64,000 nucleotides of DNA, taken from positions 78,694,935-78,758,934 of the forward strand of contig NC_092809.1 in the NCBI RefSeq assembly GCF_040954645.1, in the 5' to 3' direction. Below, piece by piece: positions 23,968 through 33,168 of the stretch. The translations under genes and the position numbers were made by a program. The notes under the pieces are model-generated. The model was given only the letters and a program-made list of their open reading frames with translations, ran no database searches and was not told where the DNA came from. How positions within the stretch are numbered: the first letter of the stretch is position 1; each line of letters begins with the position of its first letter. This DNA comes from Diabrotica undecimpunctata (taxonomy: Eukaryota > Arthropoda > Insecta > Coleoptera > Chrysomelidae).

Positions 23968-26514
23968 TTGCCCCCCTCTTAAAAGATGGTTCCTGCTGGA
24001 ACCTTGTCGGGACTAGAACTGGAACGGTATGCTGGTATCGGCAACTGGACCCTCTTTTACAACTTCCAGTTGTATAAAAATGGCAAGGGACGGTTTTCTC
24101 TCCACACCAGTAACTATGCGGATTGCAACAGACTAACACCTGGACTTCGGTGTCTTTAAAGATCTCCTCCACCATATTTCGGATAACCCTCCAATCTAAT
24201 TGGCGGCACTCCAACTTTGGCATGGCTAACTTTTGCACGTCGGACTCTAGTACGTGCTCTCTCAATTGAAGTAAGGCTTCCCATACATCTCGGTAGATAG
24301 GTTGGTCACGGGCAGTGTCTTTTGTTACCAGGTAGAAAAGGTAACGTGATGCCTCTTGGAGTTTCAAGGTTTTACCGGGAGCTGGCACCTGGCATTGAAG
24401 TTCTGCAACTCGACCAAACTTCCTTCGAAAGACGGATGCCAACCCTGGTGCGTCTTTGATACTGGCCGGGATGGTAAGGGCCAGCGAGTAGTCAACGGGG
24501 AGCGCGAGTAGATCTTGCTTTTCTTCAGTGGTAACACCATGTCTCGCTTTACCGGTACCTCCATAGGCACCCATGAATTCCTCAAACGTGAGGTCAGACA
24601 CATCGTGGACTTGGTTTACTTCCACTTCTTCATCTACGTCGTGGTCACCTTCGAAAGACGCCAACCGGTTATGGTGTACTATCATCGGCTTTCCCCTCGG
24701 AATCTTGCTTATTCGGTAGATGACATCGTTGATCTTCTCCATAATGAGGTATGGACCTTCCCAAAACTGCTGCAATTTGGGAGAACAACCTTTTCGCTTC
24801 TTGGGATTATACAGCCATACTTTGTCGTTCTTCTTAAAGCAACCCTTTTCGGCTTGTGTATCGTACCGTTTCTTCATTCGGTCGCTAGCGATCTGAAGGT
24901 GGGAACGGACTAACTCATGTACATCGTCCATTCTTCTTCGTAATTCGATCACATAATCTTCACCTGCTACATCTTCTCCAGGTCGACATCCAAACTCGAG
25001 ATCACAAGGTAGTCGCATTTCGCGTCCGAATAGGACTTTGGCTGGTGTCTGGCCTGTTGATTCGTTAACAGCAGATCTGTAGGCCATTGTGAAGAACGGA
25101 AGGTATTGGTCCCAGTCTCGCTGATGATCGGACACCATCTTTGTCAAATACTTGCCAACTGTCCTATTCATTCGTTCTACCATACCATCCGATGGCGGAT
25201 GATACGCGGTAGTTCTTGTTTTCTTCATGCCTAGTCTATCACATATTCCTTGGAATAGATCACTTTCGAAGTTCCTGCCTTGGTCACTATGGATCTCCAA
25301 AGGCACTCCAAATCGGCTGATATATTCTTGGATCAACTTATCTGCAACGGTGGCGGCCTTCTGGTCTGGAAGTGCGTAAATCTCGACCCACTTAGTGAAG
25401 TAATCCATTACTACCAGCATGTACTTGCCTCCATTTTCACTTTCTGGAAATGGCCCAGCGATGTCCAAAGCTATTCTTTCAAACGGGCTTCCAACATTAT
25501 ATTGTCTCATAGGAGCTCTCCTTTTTCGGTAAGGCCCGTTACTCGTGGCACAAATAGTACATTTCTTACACCAGTCTTTTACATCGTCGGAACTGTTCAT
25601 CCAATAAAACCGTTCCCGAATTCGCTGAAGGGTTTTCCTTACACCAAAATGCCCTCCCGATGGACTGTCGTGTAACTGACGAAGTACTTCGGCTATTCTG
25701 CTCTTTGGGATCACCAACTGTCTTCTCTTCTCCGAACCGTCATCATTTTCCAGGACTCGTTTGAGCAAGCCATCTTCGATGATAAATGAGTCCCACTGGG
25801 CCCAATACGTCTTAACTACTGAGCATAGGTTTGATATTTCCTGCCAAGGTGGTCGACGGTTTTCCTCTTTCCATTTTCGGATTTTCTGTATAACTGGATC
25901 TCTCTCTTGTTCTTCCCTTATCTTAGTAGGCGTCCAGTCGTCGTTGACAATCGTCGTTCTTAGCACTGCTGCTTCCTTGGATTCCGTTTTGTTGCAGTGG
26001 GAACACTCTGCTGGGCATGGCCTTCTGGAAAGAGAATCAGCGTTTCTATGGCTAACTCCGGCCCGGTGCTCAATCTTAAAATCGTATTCTTGGAGTCGTT
26101 CGATCCACCTGGCTATCTGACCCTCTGGATTCTTAAACTGCATCAACCACTTAAGGGCGGCATGGTCGGTTCGGATTAGAAACTTTCTGCCATAGAGGTA
26201 TTGATAGAAGTGCTCTACTGATTTCACTACTGCCAGAAGTTCTCTTCTCGTGACGCAATAATTCCGTTCAGGTTTTGAAAGAACTTTACTAAAATATCCG
26301 AGGACTCGTTCCTGTCCTCCTTGAATCTGAGACAGCACTCCTCCAATTCCCACATTACTTGCATCCGTATCTAAGATGAACTCTCCTTCTGGCAGTGGAT
26401 ACCCCAAAATTGGTGCTGTTATTAAATGCTTTTTCAAGGTTTCAAAGGCATTTTGGCAGTCTATATCCCAGCGGTATTCTCTTGCTTCCTCTGTAAGTCG
26501 CGTTAATGGCTTAG
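23957..26514 (-). CDS. pol: Gypsy pol, C-terminal part: RNase H, integrase, macrodomain, CCCH finger
   Basis: An 826-residue frame runs from 26437 and is open upstream to the LINE insertion near 26514. Order: RNase H (LDTDASNVGIGGVLSQ near residue 22); HHCC zinc module (HDSPSGGHFG ... CKKCTIC); integrase core with aspartates in ALDIAGPF and HSDQGRNFES and glutamate in MVERMNRTVG; then a linker (VWLYNPKKRKG ... VHHNRLASF). Residues about 640-770 resemble an OARD1/TARG1-type macrodomain, and residues about 785-803 form a C-x7-C-x5-C-x3-H finger. Integrase inserts the element DNA; the tail could bind ADP-ribose and RNA, which is inference. The stop lies just inside the 3' LTR. Confidence 0.9.
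23968..23980 (-). promoter_or_regulatory. Polypurine tract
   Basis: The minus strand reads AAGAGGGGGGCAA directly before the 3' LTR. This is the expected primer for second-strand synthesis. Confidence 0.8.
24029..24085 (-). other. CCCH zinc-finger motif at pol C-terminus
   Basis: PCHFYTTGSCKRGSSCRYQH has the spacing C-x7-C-x5-C-x3-H of RNA-binding CCCH fingers. It follows the macrodomain by about 15 residues and is followed by a short basic tail. Confidence 0.8.
24128..24520 (-). other. Macrodomain-like segment at the end of gypsy pol
   Basis: Blocks in order: DLLALPVDYSLALTIPA, DAPGLASVFRRKFG, GKTLKLQ, YLFYLVTKD, LAMPKLECRQLDW, NMVEEIF. They follow the order and spacing of OARD1/TARG1 macrodomains, including the lysine before the YL-YL-TK strand. 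The loop that normally reads G-x-G with an aspartate (GCGLD) is shortened here to ECRQLD, so the canonical glycine and catalytic aspartate are not obvious. Binding without hydrolysis is possible. Homology is inferred by motif, not a profile search. Confidence 0.7.
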
Positions 26515-26527
26515 CGATATCTGCAAA
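26515..26527. repeat. Target duplication of LINE tail (left)
   Basis: CGATATCTGCAAA matches 26835-26847. Confidence 0.88.
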
Positions 26528-26834
26528 TCATCATCATCATTTTGGCTTTACAACCCTGTGTGGGTCCTAGCCTCCCCAAGAATTTTTCTCCAGTCGTCCC
26601 TATCCATCGCCTTCCTCCGCCAAGCACGTATTTCCATATTTCTCATGTCTTCATCGATGTTATCTAGGAATCTTGTTCTGGGTCTTCCTCTTCTTCTTTG
26701 ACCAATAGGTCTATCAAGGAGCGTTTTTCTAGCTGGGTCGGTTTGCTCCATCCGCATAACATGGCCTACCCACCTTAGACGTCCTATCTTTATGTGTTTT
26801 ACGATATCTGGTTCCTGGTATATCCTATAGAGTT
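26528..26834 (-). mobile_element. 5'-truncated LINE tail inserted in gypsy pol
   Basis: The minus strand encodes the end of a non-LTR ORF2: IGRLRWVGHVMRME, RRRGRPRTRFLDNIDED, DRDDWRKILGEARTHTGL and a stop. This is the familiar C-terminus of RTE- or Jockey-like LINEs. It is followed by a short ATG repeat tail (ATGATGATGA on the minus strand). It is bounded by the 13-bp duplication CGATATCTGCAAA. Together they add 320 bp, which is not a multiple of three, and the pol frames on the two sides differ by exactly this amount, so the insertion alone breaks pol. Confidence 0.92.
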
Positions 26835-26847
26835 CGATATCTGCAAA
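26835..26847. repeat. Target duplication of LINE tail (right)
   Basis: CGATATCTGCAAA, second copy. Confidence 0.88.
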
Positions 26848-28545
26848 CTTCTTAATAAACCTCCGGTAGTAAGTACATAGTCCAAGAAAACTTCTCACTT
26901 GATGTTTGTCAGTTGGTTTTGGCCATTCCTTAATGGAATCGATTTTTCCCTTATCCACGGCCACTCCTTCTTTACTGACTATATGACCCAGATAATTGAC
27001 TTTACCTTGAAATAGCTGGCACTTCTTGGGGTTTAGCATCAATTGGGCAGCTTTAAGTCGATTAAAAACGTTTTCTAAATTCCTCAAATGATCTTCGAAT
27101 GTCTCCCCCAAGACGATTATGTCATCTAAATAAACCAGGCATGTTTTCCAAGATAACCCTCTCAACACATTTTCCATAAGCCTCTCAAATGTCGCAGGAG
27201 CATTACAAAGTCCAAATGGCATAACGTTGAATTGCCACAATCCAGATCCTGTGGTGAAGGCTGTCTTTTCTTTATCGACTGGGTCCATTTCTACCTGCCA
27301 GTATCCAGACTTCAAATCTAAAGTAGAAAACAATTTACTTCCAGCCAATGTGTCCAATGTGTCATCGATCCGAGGCAGAGGATAACTATCTTTCTTGGTA
27401 ACGTTGTTCAGCAAACGGTAATCCACACAGAACCTCGTCGTTCCGTCTTTCTTCTTAACCAGGACCACCGGAGAGACCCATGGGCTCGTAGAAGGTTCTA
27501 TCACCCCGTCTTTCTTCATTTCCTGAACAATCGTTTCAGCTTCCTCTCTCTTCGCCTGTGGTAATCGTCGAGCTGTTTGACGAATTGGCTTAGCATTACC
27601 AGTATCAATTTTATGCTTAACAACGGTAGTTCTTCCCGTCTTTCCTCCTTTCGGTACGAAAATATCACGATACTGCCGCAGAAATTCCCTTAATTTCCTT
27701 TTCTCCATCTGATTTAGAGACTGTCCTGCAACTGCAACCATTTGTTCGAATTTGTCGTTGGAATTATCAGATGTTGTCGCCTGACGGATTATGGATGTCA
27801 CAGGTACACAAGTTCTTACTTTTGTCTCTTTCTTTATGGTCACTGGGTAGTCGTTGACATTGATAAGTCTCACAGGAATTTCTTTAGCCGAAGTCACCAA
27901 TTCCTTTCCAATTATGATTCCACGGCCAACCTCATCGTCGTGGTTCCAAGGCTCCATCATAACAGGTCTCCCTTCGTCTACAATTCCCTGTAGTCGCGCT
28001 ACTATGATCGTTTCGCTTCTCGCAGGCACGACTGTATCTTCTGTAATGGCTGCTTGCACAGTGTTGTCATTATGTGGATGGAGAAATACCTCCTCGTTGC
28101 CAACTTTGATTACCTTATTCTTAAAATCCAATTGGAATCCATGCATATTCATTACGTCCATTCCTAATATAACATCCTCTTCGATGTCAGCAACTATAAC
28201 AGTATGGACAAACTTTTCTGCCCCAATTCCCAATTGTACCTGGATTTCTCCATGAACGTTGGCATTTTCACCTGTAGCGGTCCGAAGTCGTAACCTCGTT
28301 GGTAACAGTTTCTTTCGGCTGTTTATAACTGTCGGGCGTATAATGGTTCTGGTCGCTCCGGTATCCACCAACAACGTATGCTTTTTACCATTTATGTCTC
28401 CATCTACATATACACTATCTTCACGGCGTTTCAAAGAAGCTATTAGTATGAGAGGGTCTTTGGAAAAGTTCTGGGTCGAAGCTGCCCCCCTAAGGCTGAC
28501 CCGTTCTAGTTTTCCTGATGGTGAGTTTCTTGATTTGCGTCGTAC
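26848..28545 (-). CDS. pol: Gypsy pol, N-terminal part: protease and reverse transcriptase
   Basis: The frame is in the -1 phase relative to gag and overlaps its end, so a -1 ribosomal shift is the likely route; the first ATG is at 28434. Protease carries LLVDTGATRTIIRP with the DTGA active site. RT blocks include STSPWVSPVVLVKKKDG, STLDLKSGYWQVEM, MPFGLCNAPATFERLM and the catalytic LVYLDDIIV near 27100-27127, then LGLCTYYRRFIKKFADI, after which the LINE tail begins at 26834. The real frame resumes at 26514. No other stop was seen. RT makes the DNA copy in a Gag particle. Confidence 0.92.
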
Positions 28546-29837
28546 CTAGGGTGCTTACAGGAGCTTCGTACGTGTCCTATTTCGCCACAATTCCAGCATC
28601 TGATGGTCTTCGTTTTCTTGTATGTCATGCTTTTTATCATATTAACGAGCTGGTCAAGTTTATCTTCATCTTCTTCCTCTTTTACAGTCCTAACTTTACT
28701 GTACCCGCCAGAGGCCTGCGTAGCTGACTCGTATTCGAGGGCGGCGGATAGGACATCAACCAGCGTCTTGTGACGAGCTAATCGCAGTGTTCTCTGCATT
28801 TCATGATCACGAAGACCATCAATAAATGTTTGCACGGCCAATTTTTCCATCATGTCTTCGGGAGCTGTTGGATAAGCATATCGTACTAATCTGGCAATAT
28901 CTACCTCATATTCTTGAAGAGCCTCATCTTTCTTCTGTCTACGATTTTTAAGCTGTGACTGATATACATGCTCCAAATGTTCGTGGCCATATCGCATATT
29001 TAACCTCTTCTTCAGTTGTTCGAAATCATCGGTCTCCTCTACGGCTATGGTCTGAAGCACATCTAAGGCATCTCCTCGAAGAGCGATAGTCAGGTTTACC
29101 GCCTTTTCTTTTTCAGACCATCCATTTGCTCTTGCGGCTGATTCGAACTGTTTCATGTAGTTGTTCCATGATGATTTTCCGTCGAAAGTTGGGACTTTAA
29201 CATGAATAGAACCTCCACTTCCTTCAAATTTCGGCCGTGTCTCCAACTTACATTTCGTCTCGTCTTCTTTTATCTCCACTGTAATCGGATTGTTTCCTCT
29301 CTCTGCTGTCCCTGTTTCCTCCAGCTTCTTTTCCATCTCTTTCCATATCTTTTCTTCGAAGGCCAACATATCGGCAGCAACTTGGTTTTTTAACGACGAC
29401 ATTCTATCTTCGAGGGCAGACATCTCAGAAGTGACTTTAGAGATTTCCAAAGAGATGTTAGCAGAAACTTTGCTTTCCAAAGAAGAAATCTCGTTAGAAA
29501 CTTTGTTCTCCAATGATGCGATGTCACCAGAAACTTTGTTCTCTAATGACGCGATGTCACCAGAAACTTTGGCTACATCACCAGAAACTTTGGCTACATC
29601 ACCAGAAACTTTGGCTACATCACCAGAAACTTTGGCTACATCACCAGAAACTTTCGAAATCGACAAGAGGACAGCATCTTCAAATATATAAGTCTCTGGA
29701 TCTAGTCCTTCTTCTAGCAAAGCGTTCTTTAGTCGTTGGACTAACTCAGCCTTTTTTCCGGTAGAAGCTAATTCTCTGTCTTCGAGATGTCTTCTTAAAT
29801 TAGTCACTGTCAGCTCATAAATCGTAGCCATTTTCAC
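28506..29837 (-). CDS. gag: Gypsy gag with SAP domain, heptad repeats and CCHC knuckle
   Basis: A 443-residue frame runs from ATG 29837. Residues about 8-42 (TVTNLRRHLEDREL, GKKAELVQRLKNALLEEG) fit a SAP DNA-binding motif, unusual in Gag. Residues about 58-140 are tandem seven-residue repeats (VSGDVAK) and related 11-residue units (VSGDIASLENK) that would form a coiled coil. A gypsy Gag core follows (VPTFDGKSSWNNYMKQFE, YVxxL-type helices), then a knuckle CWNCGEIGHVRSSC near residue 423. It forms the particle and binds element RNA. The SAP motif suggests chromatin or DNA attachment, which is inference. gag is intact. Confidence 0.92.
   Translation of the reverse strand: MKMATIYELTVTNLRRHLEDRELASTGKKAELVQRLKNALLEEGLDPETYIFEDAVLLSISKVSGDVAKVSGDVAKVSGDVAKVSGDVAKVSGDIASLENKVSGDIASLENKVSNEISSLESKVSANISLEISKVTSEMSALEDRMSSLKNQVAADMLAFEEKIWKEMEKKLEETGTAERGNNPITVEIKEDETKCKLETRPKFEGSGGSIHVKVPTFDGKSSWNNYMKQFESAARANGWSEKEKAVNLTIALRGDALDVLQTIAVEETDDFEQLKKRLNMRYGHEHLEHVYQSQLKNRRQKKDEALQEYEVDIARLVRYAYPTAPEDMMEKLAVQTFIDGLRDHEMQRTLRLARHKTLVDVLSAALEYESATQASGGYSKVRTVKEEEDEDKLDQLVNMIKSMTYKKTKTIRCWNCGEIGHVRSSCKHPRYDANQETHHQEN
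29495..29660. repeat. In-frame 21-bp and 33-bp tandem repeats in gag
   Basis: On the plus strand ACCAGAAACTTTGGCTACATC (21 bp) repeats four to five times, preceded by two related 33-bp units. Both are multiples of three and encode the VSGDVAK and VSGDIASLENK repeats, so copy-number change leaves gag in frame. Confidence 0.93.
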
Positions 29838-29892
29838 AATTTATTTTACGTATTCACTTGTATTATTATTATAAGTCTAATTTATGTTCGAT

Positions 29893-29908
29893 CTCACTTC
29901 TGGCACCA
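29893..29908 (-). promoter_or_regulatory. Gypsy primer-binding site
   Basis: The minus strand reads TGGTGCCAGAAGTGAG two bases after the 5' LTR, similar to primer sites of 412/mdg1-type elements. Confidence 0.78.
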
Positions 29909-29910
29909 TT

Positions 29911-30294
29911 TGTTGTGAATTTATTAAAAGGTTCAATATTTATAACACTTACGGATTTAATTTATTTCTTTATTTATATTAACTTATCTGACAATAATTT
30001 ATTATATCCGTACGTAACAAATTCGCGAGCGCGGGTCTTGAGAATTAACTGCCTTCAAAATAAAAGTTCCCTCATATTTATACGAAAACAGCTGCTCTAG
30101 AACTGAATGGATGTTGACCTCAATTGACCTGGTTTCGCCTCGAATGGACAGGCCTAATTCCGGAAGATTCGAATGGAACCAGTTTTTTATTACTTGGGGT
30201 TTAAGGTCGAAAGGTCTCGTATAATCTAATACATATTAGATTCAGTCATCATATATTTTACAGTTATTTTTAGGCCAGGATAATTATCGTAACA
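29911..30294 (-). repeat. Gypsy 5' LTR
   Basis: 384 bp, about four differences from 23584-23967. ATAG duplication follows at 30295-30298. Confidence 0.95.
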
Positions 30295-30511
30295 ATAGTT
30301 TATTTTTATTGTGCAATAATAGGTGTATCGTCTATATAATAGAAGTCCTAGTATCTACCGGTATGGATCGTTCGTTTGTGTAAATGTTATACAGTGTAGG
30401 TGTCTTTATGCTACCCCAAGCGAGACCGTTCTTCATCTGCTATTCTTACCATTGAGTGATACAAAAAATATTCTCTTGTGTAGGCATACGCAGACAATAT
30501 AAGTGAGTTTG

Positions 30512-30930
30512 TTATGTAAGGGGATACCATATAGTTTTTGAAAAAATATTCTGTAAGTTAAGGTGTCGTAAGCGGCATTTAGATTGAAAAATACCACCAC
30601 TGATACCCGATATTTTTCGTACCCATCTTTGATTTAGTATTTGTGATGTACATAACTTTGAATAGCTGACAAAATAAAGATATTGGCCGATAGTTTTTGT
30701 GGTCGTTGGAGTTTTTGCCAGGTTTAAGCAAGGTAACAACTTTGGCTGGTCTCTAGACTTTGGGTATCTCCTAATTTGAATACAGTTGTTCATCATCTGG
30801 ATAAGCCATTGTAGTGTTTTTGGTCCAGATTTCGTAATAAGCTTTGTGCTCAGATCCTCAATGTCGGTATTAGTATTATTTTTCATTAAATATGTAGATG
30901 GTAGATCCAAGCTCAAAGCTTTTTCCGATA
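30512..30930 (-). pseudogene. Decayed non-LTR reverse transcriptase fragment
   Basis: The minus strand carries scattered RT blocks in changing frames: GPKTLQWLIQMMNNCIQ, then an LLKPGK-like and RPIS-like segment, then VVVFFNLNAAYDT near 30555-30600, corresponding to the RT box VFxDLxAAYDT. A similar relic is at 46940-47100. Too decayed to classify beyond CR1/Jockey-like. Confidence 0.7.
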
Positions 30931-31438
30931 GAAATAGTATGTCTATATCTATAATGTGGTTTTCAGCGATCAGCTATATACCAAATATCCTAGGTTAGGC
31001 CCTATATGTGTTTCCTATACTAGAAATTAGTTAGATTCGTGTTTAGCTCATATGTCTGATAAGTTTAAGTAAAGTAAAGTTTCTTGATTTTTAGATATAC
31101 CCTTAACAGTTATAGACATGTTATTAGAATAGTTGGTCCTAAAAAGGACCAATTTGACAAAATCATATTAAAGGGGTGACTGAAGAATTAGCCGATTAAT
31201 TAATTAATCATTACCCGGGGTATGCCCGATTGCGGTGGTCTTATTAGTACTTCAATCTTCCTAAAGGCTCGTTTTTTAAACCCCATAAGTAATGCGTAAT
31301 CTTTTACTTTTTATTAAAAATTTAAATTTTACATGCCGTGTATTACTTTTTGAAGATATGTCAAATCAGATTTGTATAGTAATAATTTTAGGTTCTAAAG
31401 AGCCTAAAGAGTTCTAAAGTTTGTGATATCTGTCACAA

Positions 31439-31441
<3 letters not shown>
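30931..31441. other. No recognised gene
   Basis: AT-rich sequence between the LINE relic and a TA tract. No motif or paired repeat seen. Confidence 0.45.

Positions 31442-31512
<71 letters not shown>
31442..31512. repeat. (TA)n microsatellite
   Basis: 71 bp of TA, just upstream of the I-type LINE. Confidence 0.97.
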
Positions 31513-31514
<2 letters not shown>

Positions 31515-31860
31515 TAATAAAAAAAAATAAATAGTTCGCATCGAGACAGCAAAGTGAATAGACGTATTTAATACGAGTTCCAAAGCTATCGAGTTTAAAA
31601 AAGTAAAACACATGAAGTATTTAGTTAATTAGTTTTCATTAAACAAAAACAGTGTTATAATCAAATCCATCTAAAATCAACGGTTGAATCTGCAAAAACC
31701 AGTAAGTAAACAAAGTTTGTTTACATATATTTAAGCATTTATTGTCAATCGAAAAACACCCATCATTTTTCGAAATTTTGTTGAAATATCAAAACAAGTT
31801 CTTCAGGTGAACAGGACCGTACTCAGCCACAATTTAAATTATTAATGTGGCGTTTAAATA

Positions 31861-33168
31861 ATGGATAACAAAAATCCAGGGGACCATGTCCCTAACCCTC
31901 CTCTGAACCTTCCCATATCTAGTACTTCAACTCAATACAATTCCCAATCATACGCATCAATTACAGCAAAAAAACAAACATCATCCAAATTTCCCGATAA
32001 ACAGCAAGCCATCTTATTTACTTCCATTGACGACGTAAAAATTGAAGATTATCTAATAGCCTTGGGCAGTACTGTAAATCCTAAAGATATTATTTTCGCC
32101 TCACGGATTTCTCAAAATAGAATATGTATTTACTTATCCTCAAAAGAACTAGTAGATAACTTCTTAAAAAATTATGGTTCAATTAAAGTCAACAATCAAA
32201 TTCTCACTGCCCGCAAATTAATCACTCCAAGTCAAAGAATTGTTTTATCCAATGTATGCCCCAGCATACCACATTCTATTTTAGAAGCAGAGCTAATAAA
32301 GCTAGGTCTAAATCTATTATCGCCTATCAACTTTCTTAAAATAAACGCGTCTCGCCCAGAATTTAGTCATATTCTCAGCTTTCGCCGACAAACGTATATT
32401 ACTCCTTTAGAAAACAATGCAATATTGCCAGCTTCTTTCATAATAAATTTCGACAATACATCATACAGAATTTTCTTAGCAACCGACAACCTTGAATGTT
32501 TTTCTTGTAAACAAGCAGGTCACTTAGCTGTAGTATGCCCACTTCTACAACATAACGAGCAAACTTCATTAGAGAATTTCGCCCAATGCACAGAAGTCGC
32601 CAACACTTTAGCGTCTAATGATGAATCTTGTCAAAACATAAGCGCATCTTCAGTTAATCAAAACGTCAATGTAAGTACCAAAGAACGAAATAAACAGAAT
32701 ACGGAACCAATGAAAACATCTGAAACGGTAGCCCAAGAAACCTCAACTATTTCCATTAAACGACAAATGTCAGAGTCTACACCACCGCTTGAAGACCTCC
32801 ACAAACAACCTACATTTCAAAAACCCAAACCCAAGAAAATTAAACCGGAAAAATCCATTCACGATGAAATGCAACAATTACAACAAATGTTTGAAGACGA
32901 TAAAAACAATTTTACACTGAACTATAACCAAACTTTAAATTTCTTTGAATCAGCCCCACACAACGCAGACATATTGGATCTTCTTAAAACCTATACAGAC
33001 AATGTACCAGGTTTCCTTAAGGATCTGGACACTATGTACACTCAAAGCTCAAAAAAGCTGAAAACAAAAATCACAAACATTAAAAGAAAATTACAGCATC
33101 AACTCTCCAGAACATCTGCATCAATGGACAGCGAACTCTCATCCTCTCAAGAAAACTTAAGTACTTAA
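31861..33168 (+). CDS. LINE ORF1 protein with zinc knuckle
   Basis: A 435-residue frame from ATG 31861 (MDNKNPGDHVPNPPL). A central region (residues about 50-210) probably contains RRM-like folds, as in other ORF1 proteins, and a CCHC knuckle CFSCKQAGHLAVVC lies near residue 215. The C-terminal third is lysine-rich with helical segments (HDEMQQLQQMFEDD). ORF1 proteins bind element RNA and act as chaperones in the particle. The frame is intact and overlaps the upstream open part of ORF2 by a few bases, suggesting reinitiation or frameshift for ORF2. Confidence 0.9.
   Translation: MDNKNPGDHVPNPPLNLPISSTSTQYNSQSYASITAKKQTSSKFPDKQQAILFTSIDDVKIEDYLIALGSTVNPKDIIFASRISQNRICIYLSSKELVDNFLKNYGSIKVNNQILTARKLITPSQRIVLSNVCPSIPHSILEAELIKLGLNLLSPINFLKINASRPEFSHILSFRRQTYITPLENNAILPASFIINFDNTSYRIFLATDNLECFSCKQAGHLAVVCPLLQHNEQTSLENFAQCTEVANTLASNDESCQNISASSVNQNVNVSTKERNKQNTEPMKTSETVAQETSTISIKRQMSESTPPLEDLHKQPTFQKPKPKKIKPEKSIHDEMQQLQQMFEDDKNNFTLNYNQTLNFFESAPHNADILDLLKTYTDNVPGFLKDLDTMYTQSSKKLKTKITNIKRKLQHQLSRTSASMDSELSSSQENLST

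Larger units (their letters stand above)
23584..30294 (-). mobile_element. Gypsy LTR retrotransposon with SAP-gag and macrodomain-CCCH pol tail
   Basis: LTRs of 384 bp (23584-23967 and 29911-30294) start TGTTGTGAATTT and end CGTAACA, with the 4-bp target duplication ATAG at 23580-23583 and 30295-30298. On the minus strand the primer-binding site is TGGTGCCAGAAGTGAG (29908-29893) and the polypurine tract AAGAGGGGGGCAA (23980-23968) abuts the 3' LTR. I count four differences between LTRs (about 99% identity), so insertion was recent. gag and pol are otherwise open; the only break I see is a 307-bp LINE tail in pol. Confidence 0.95.
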
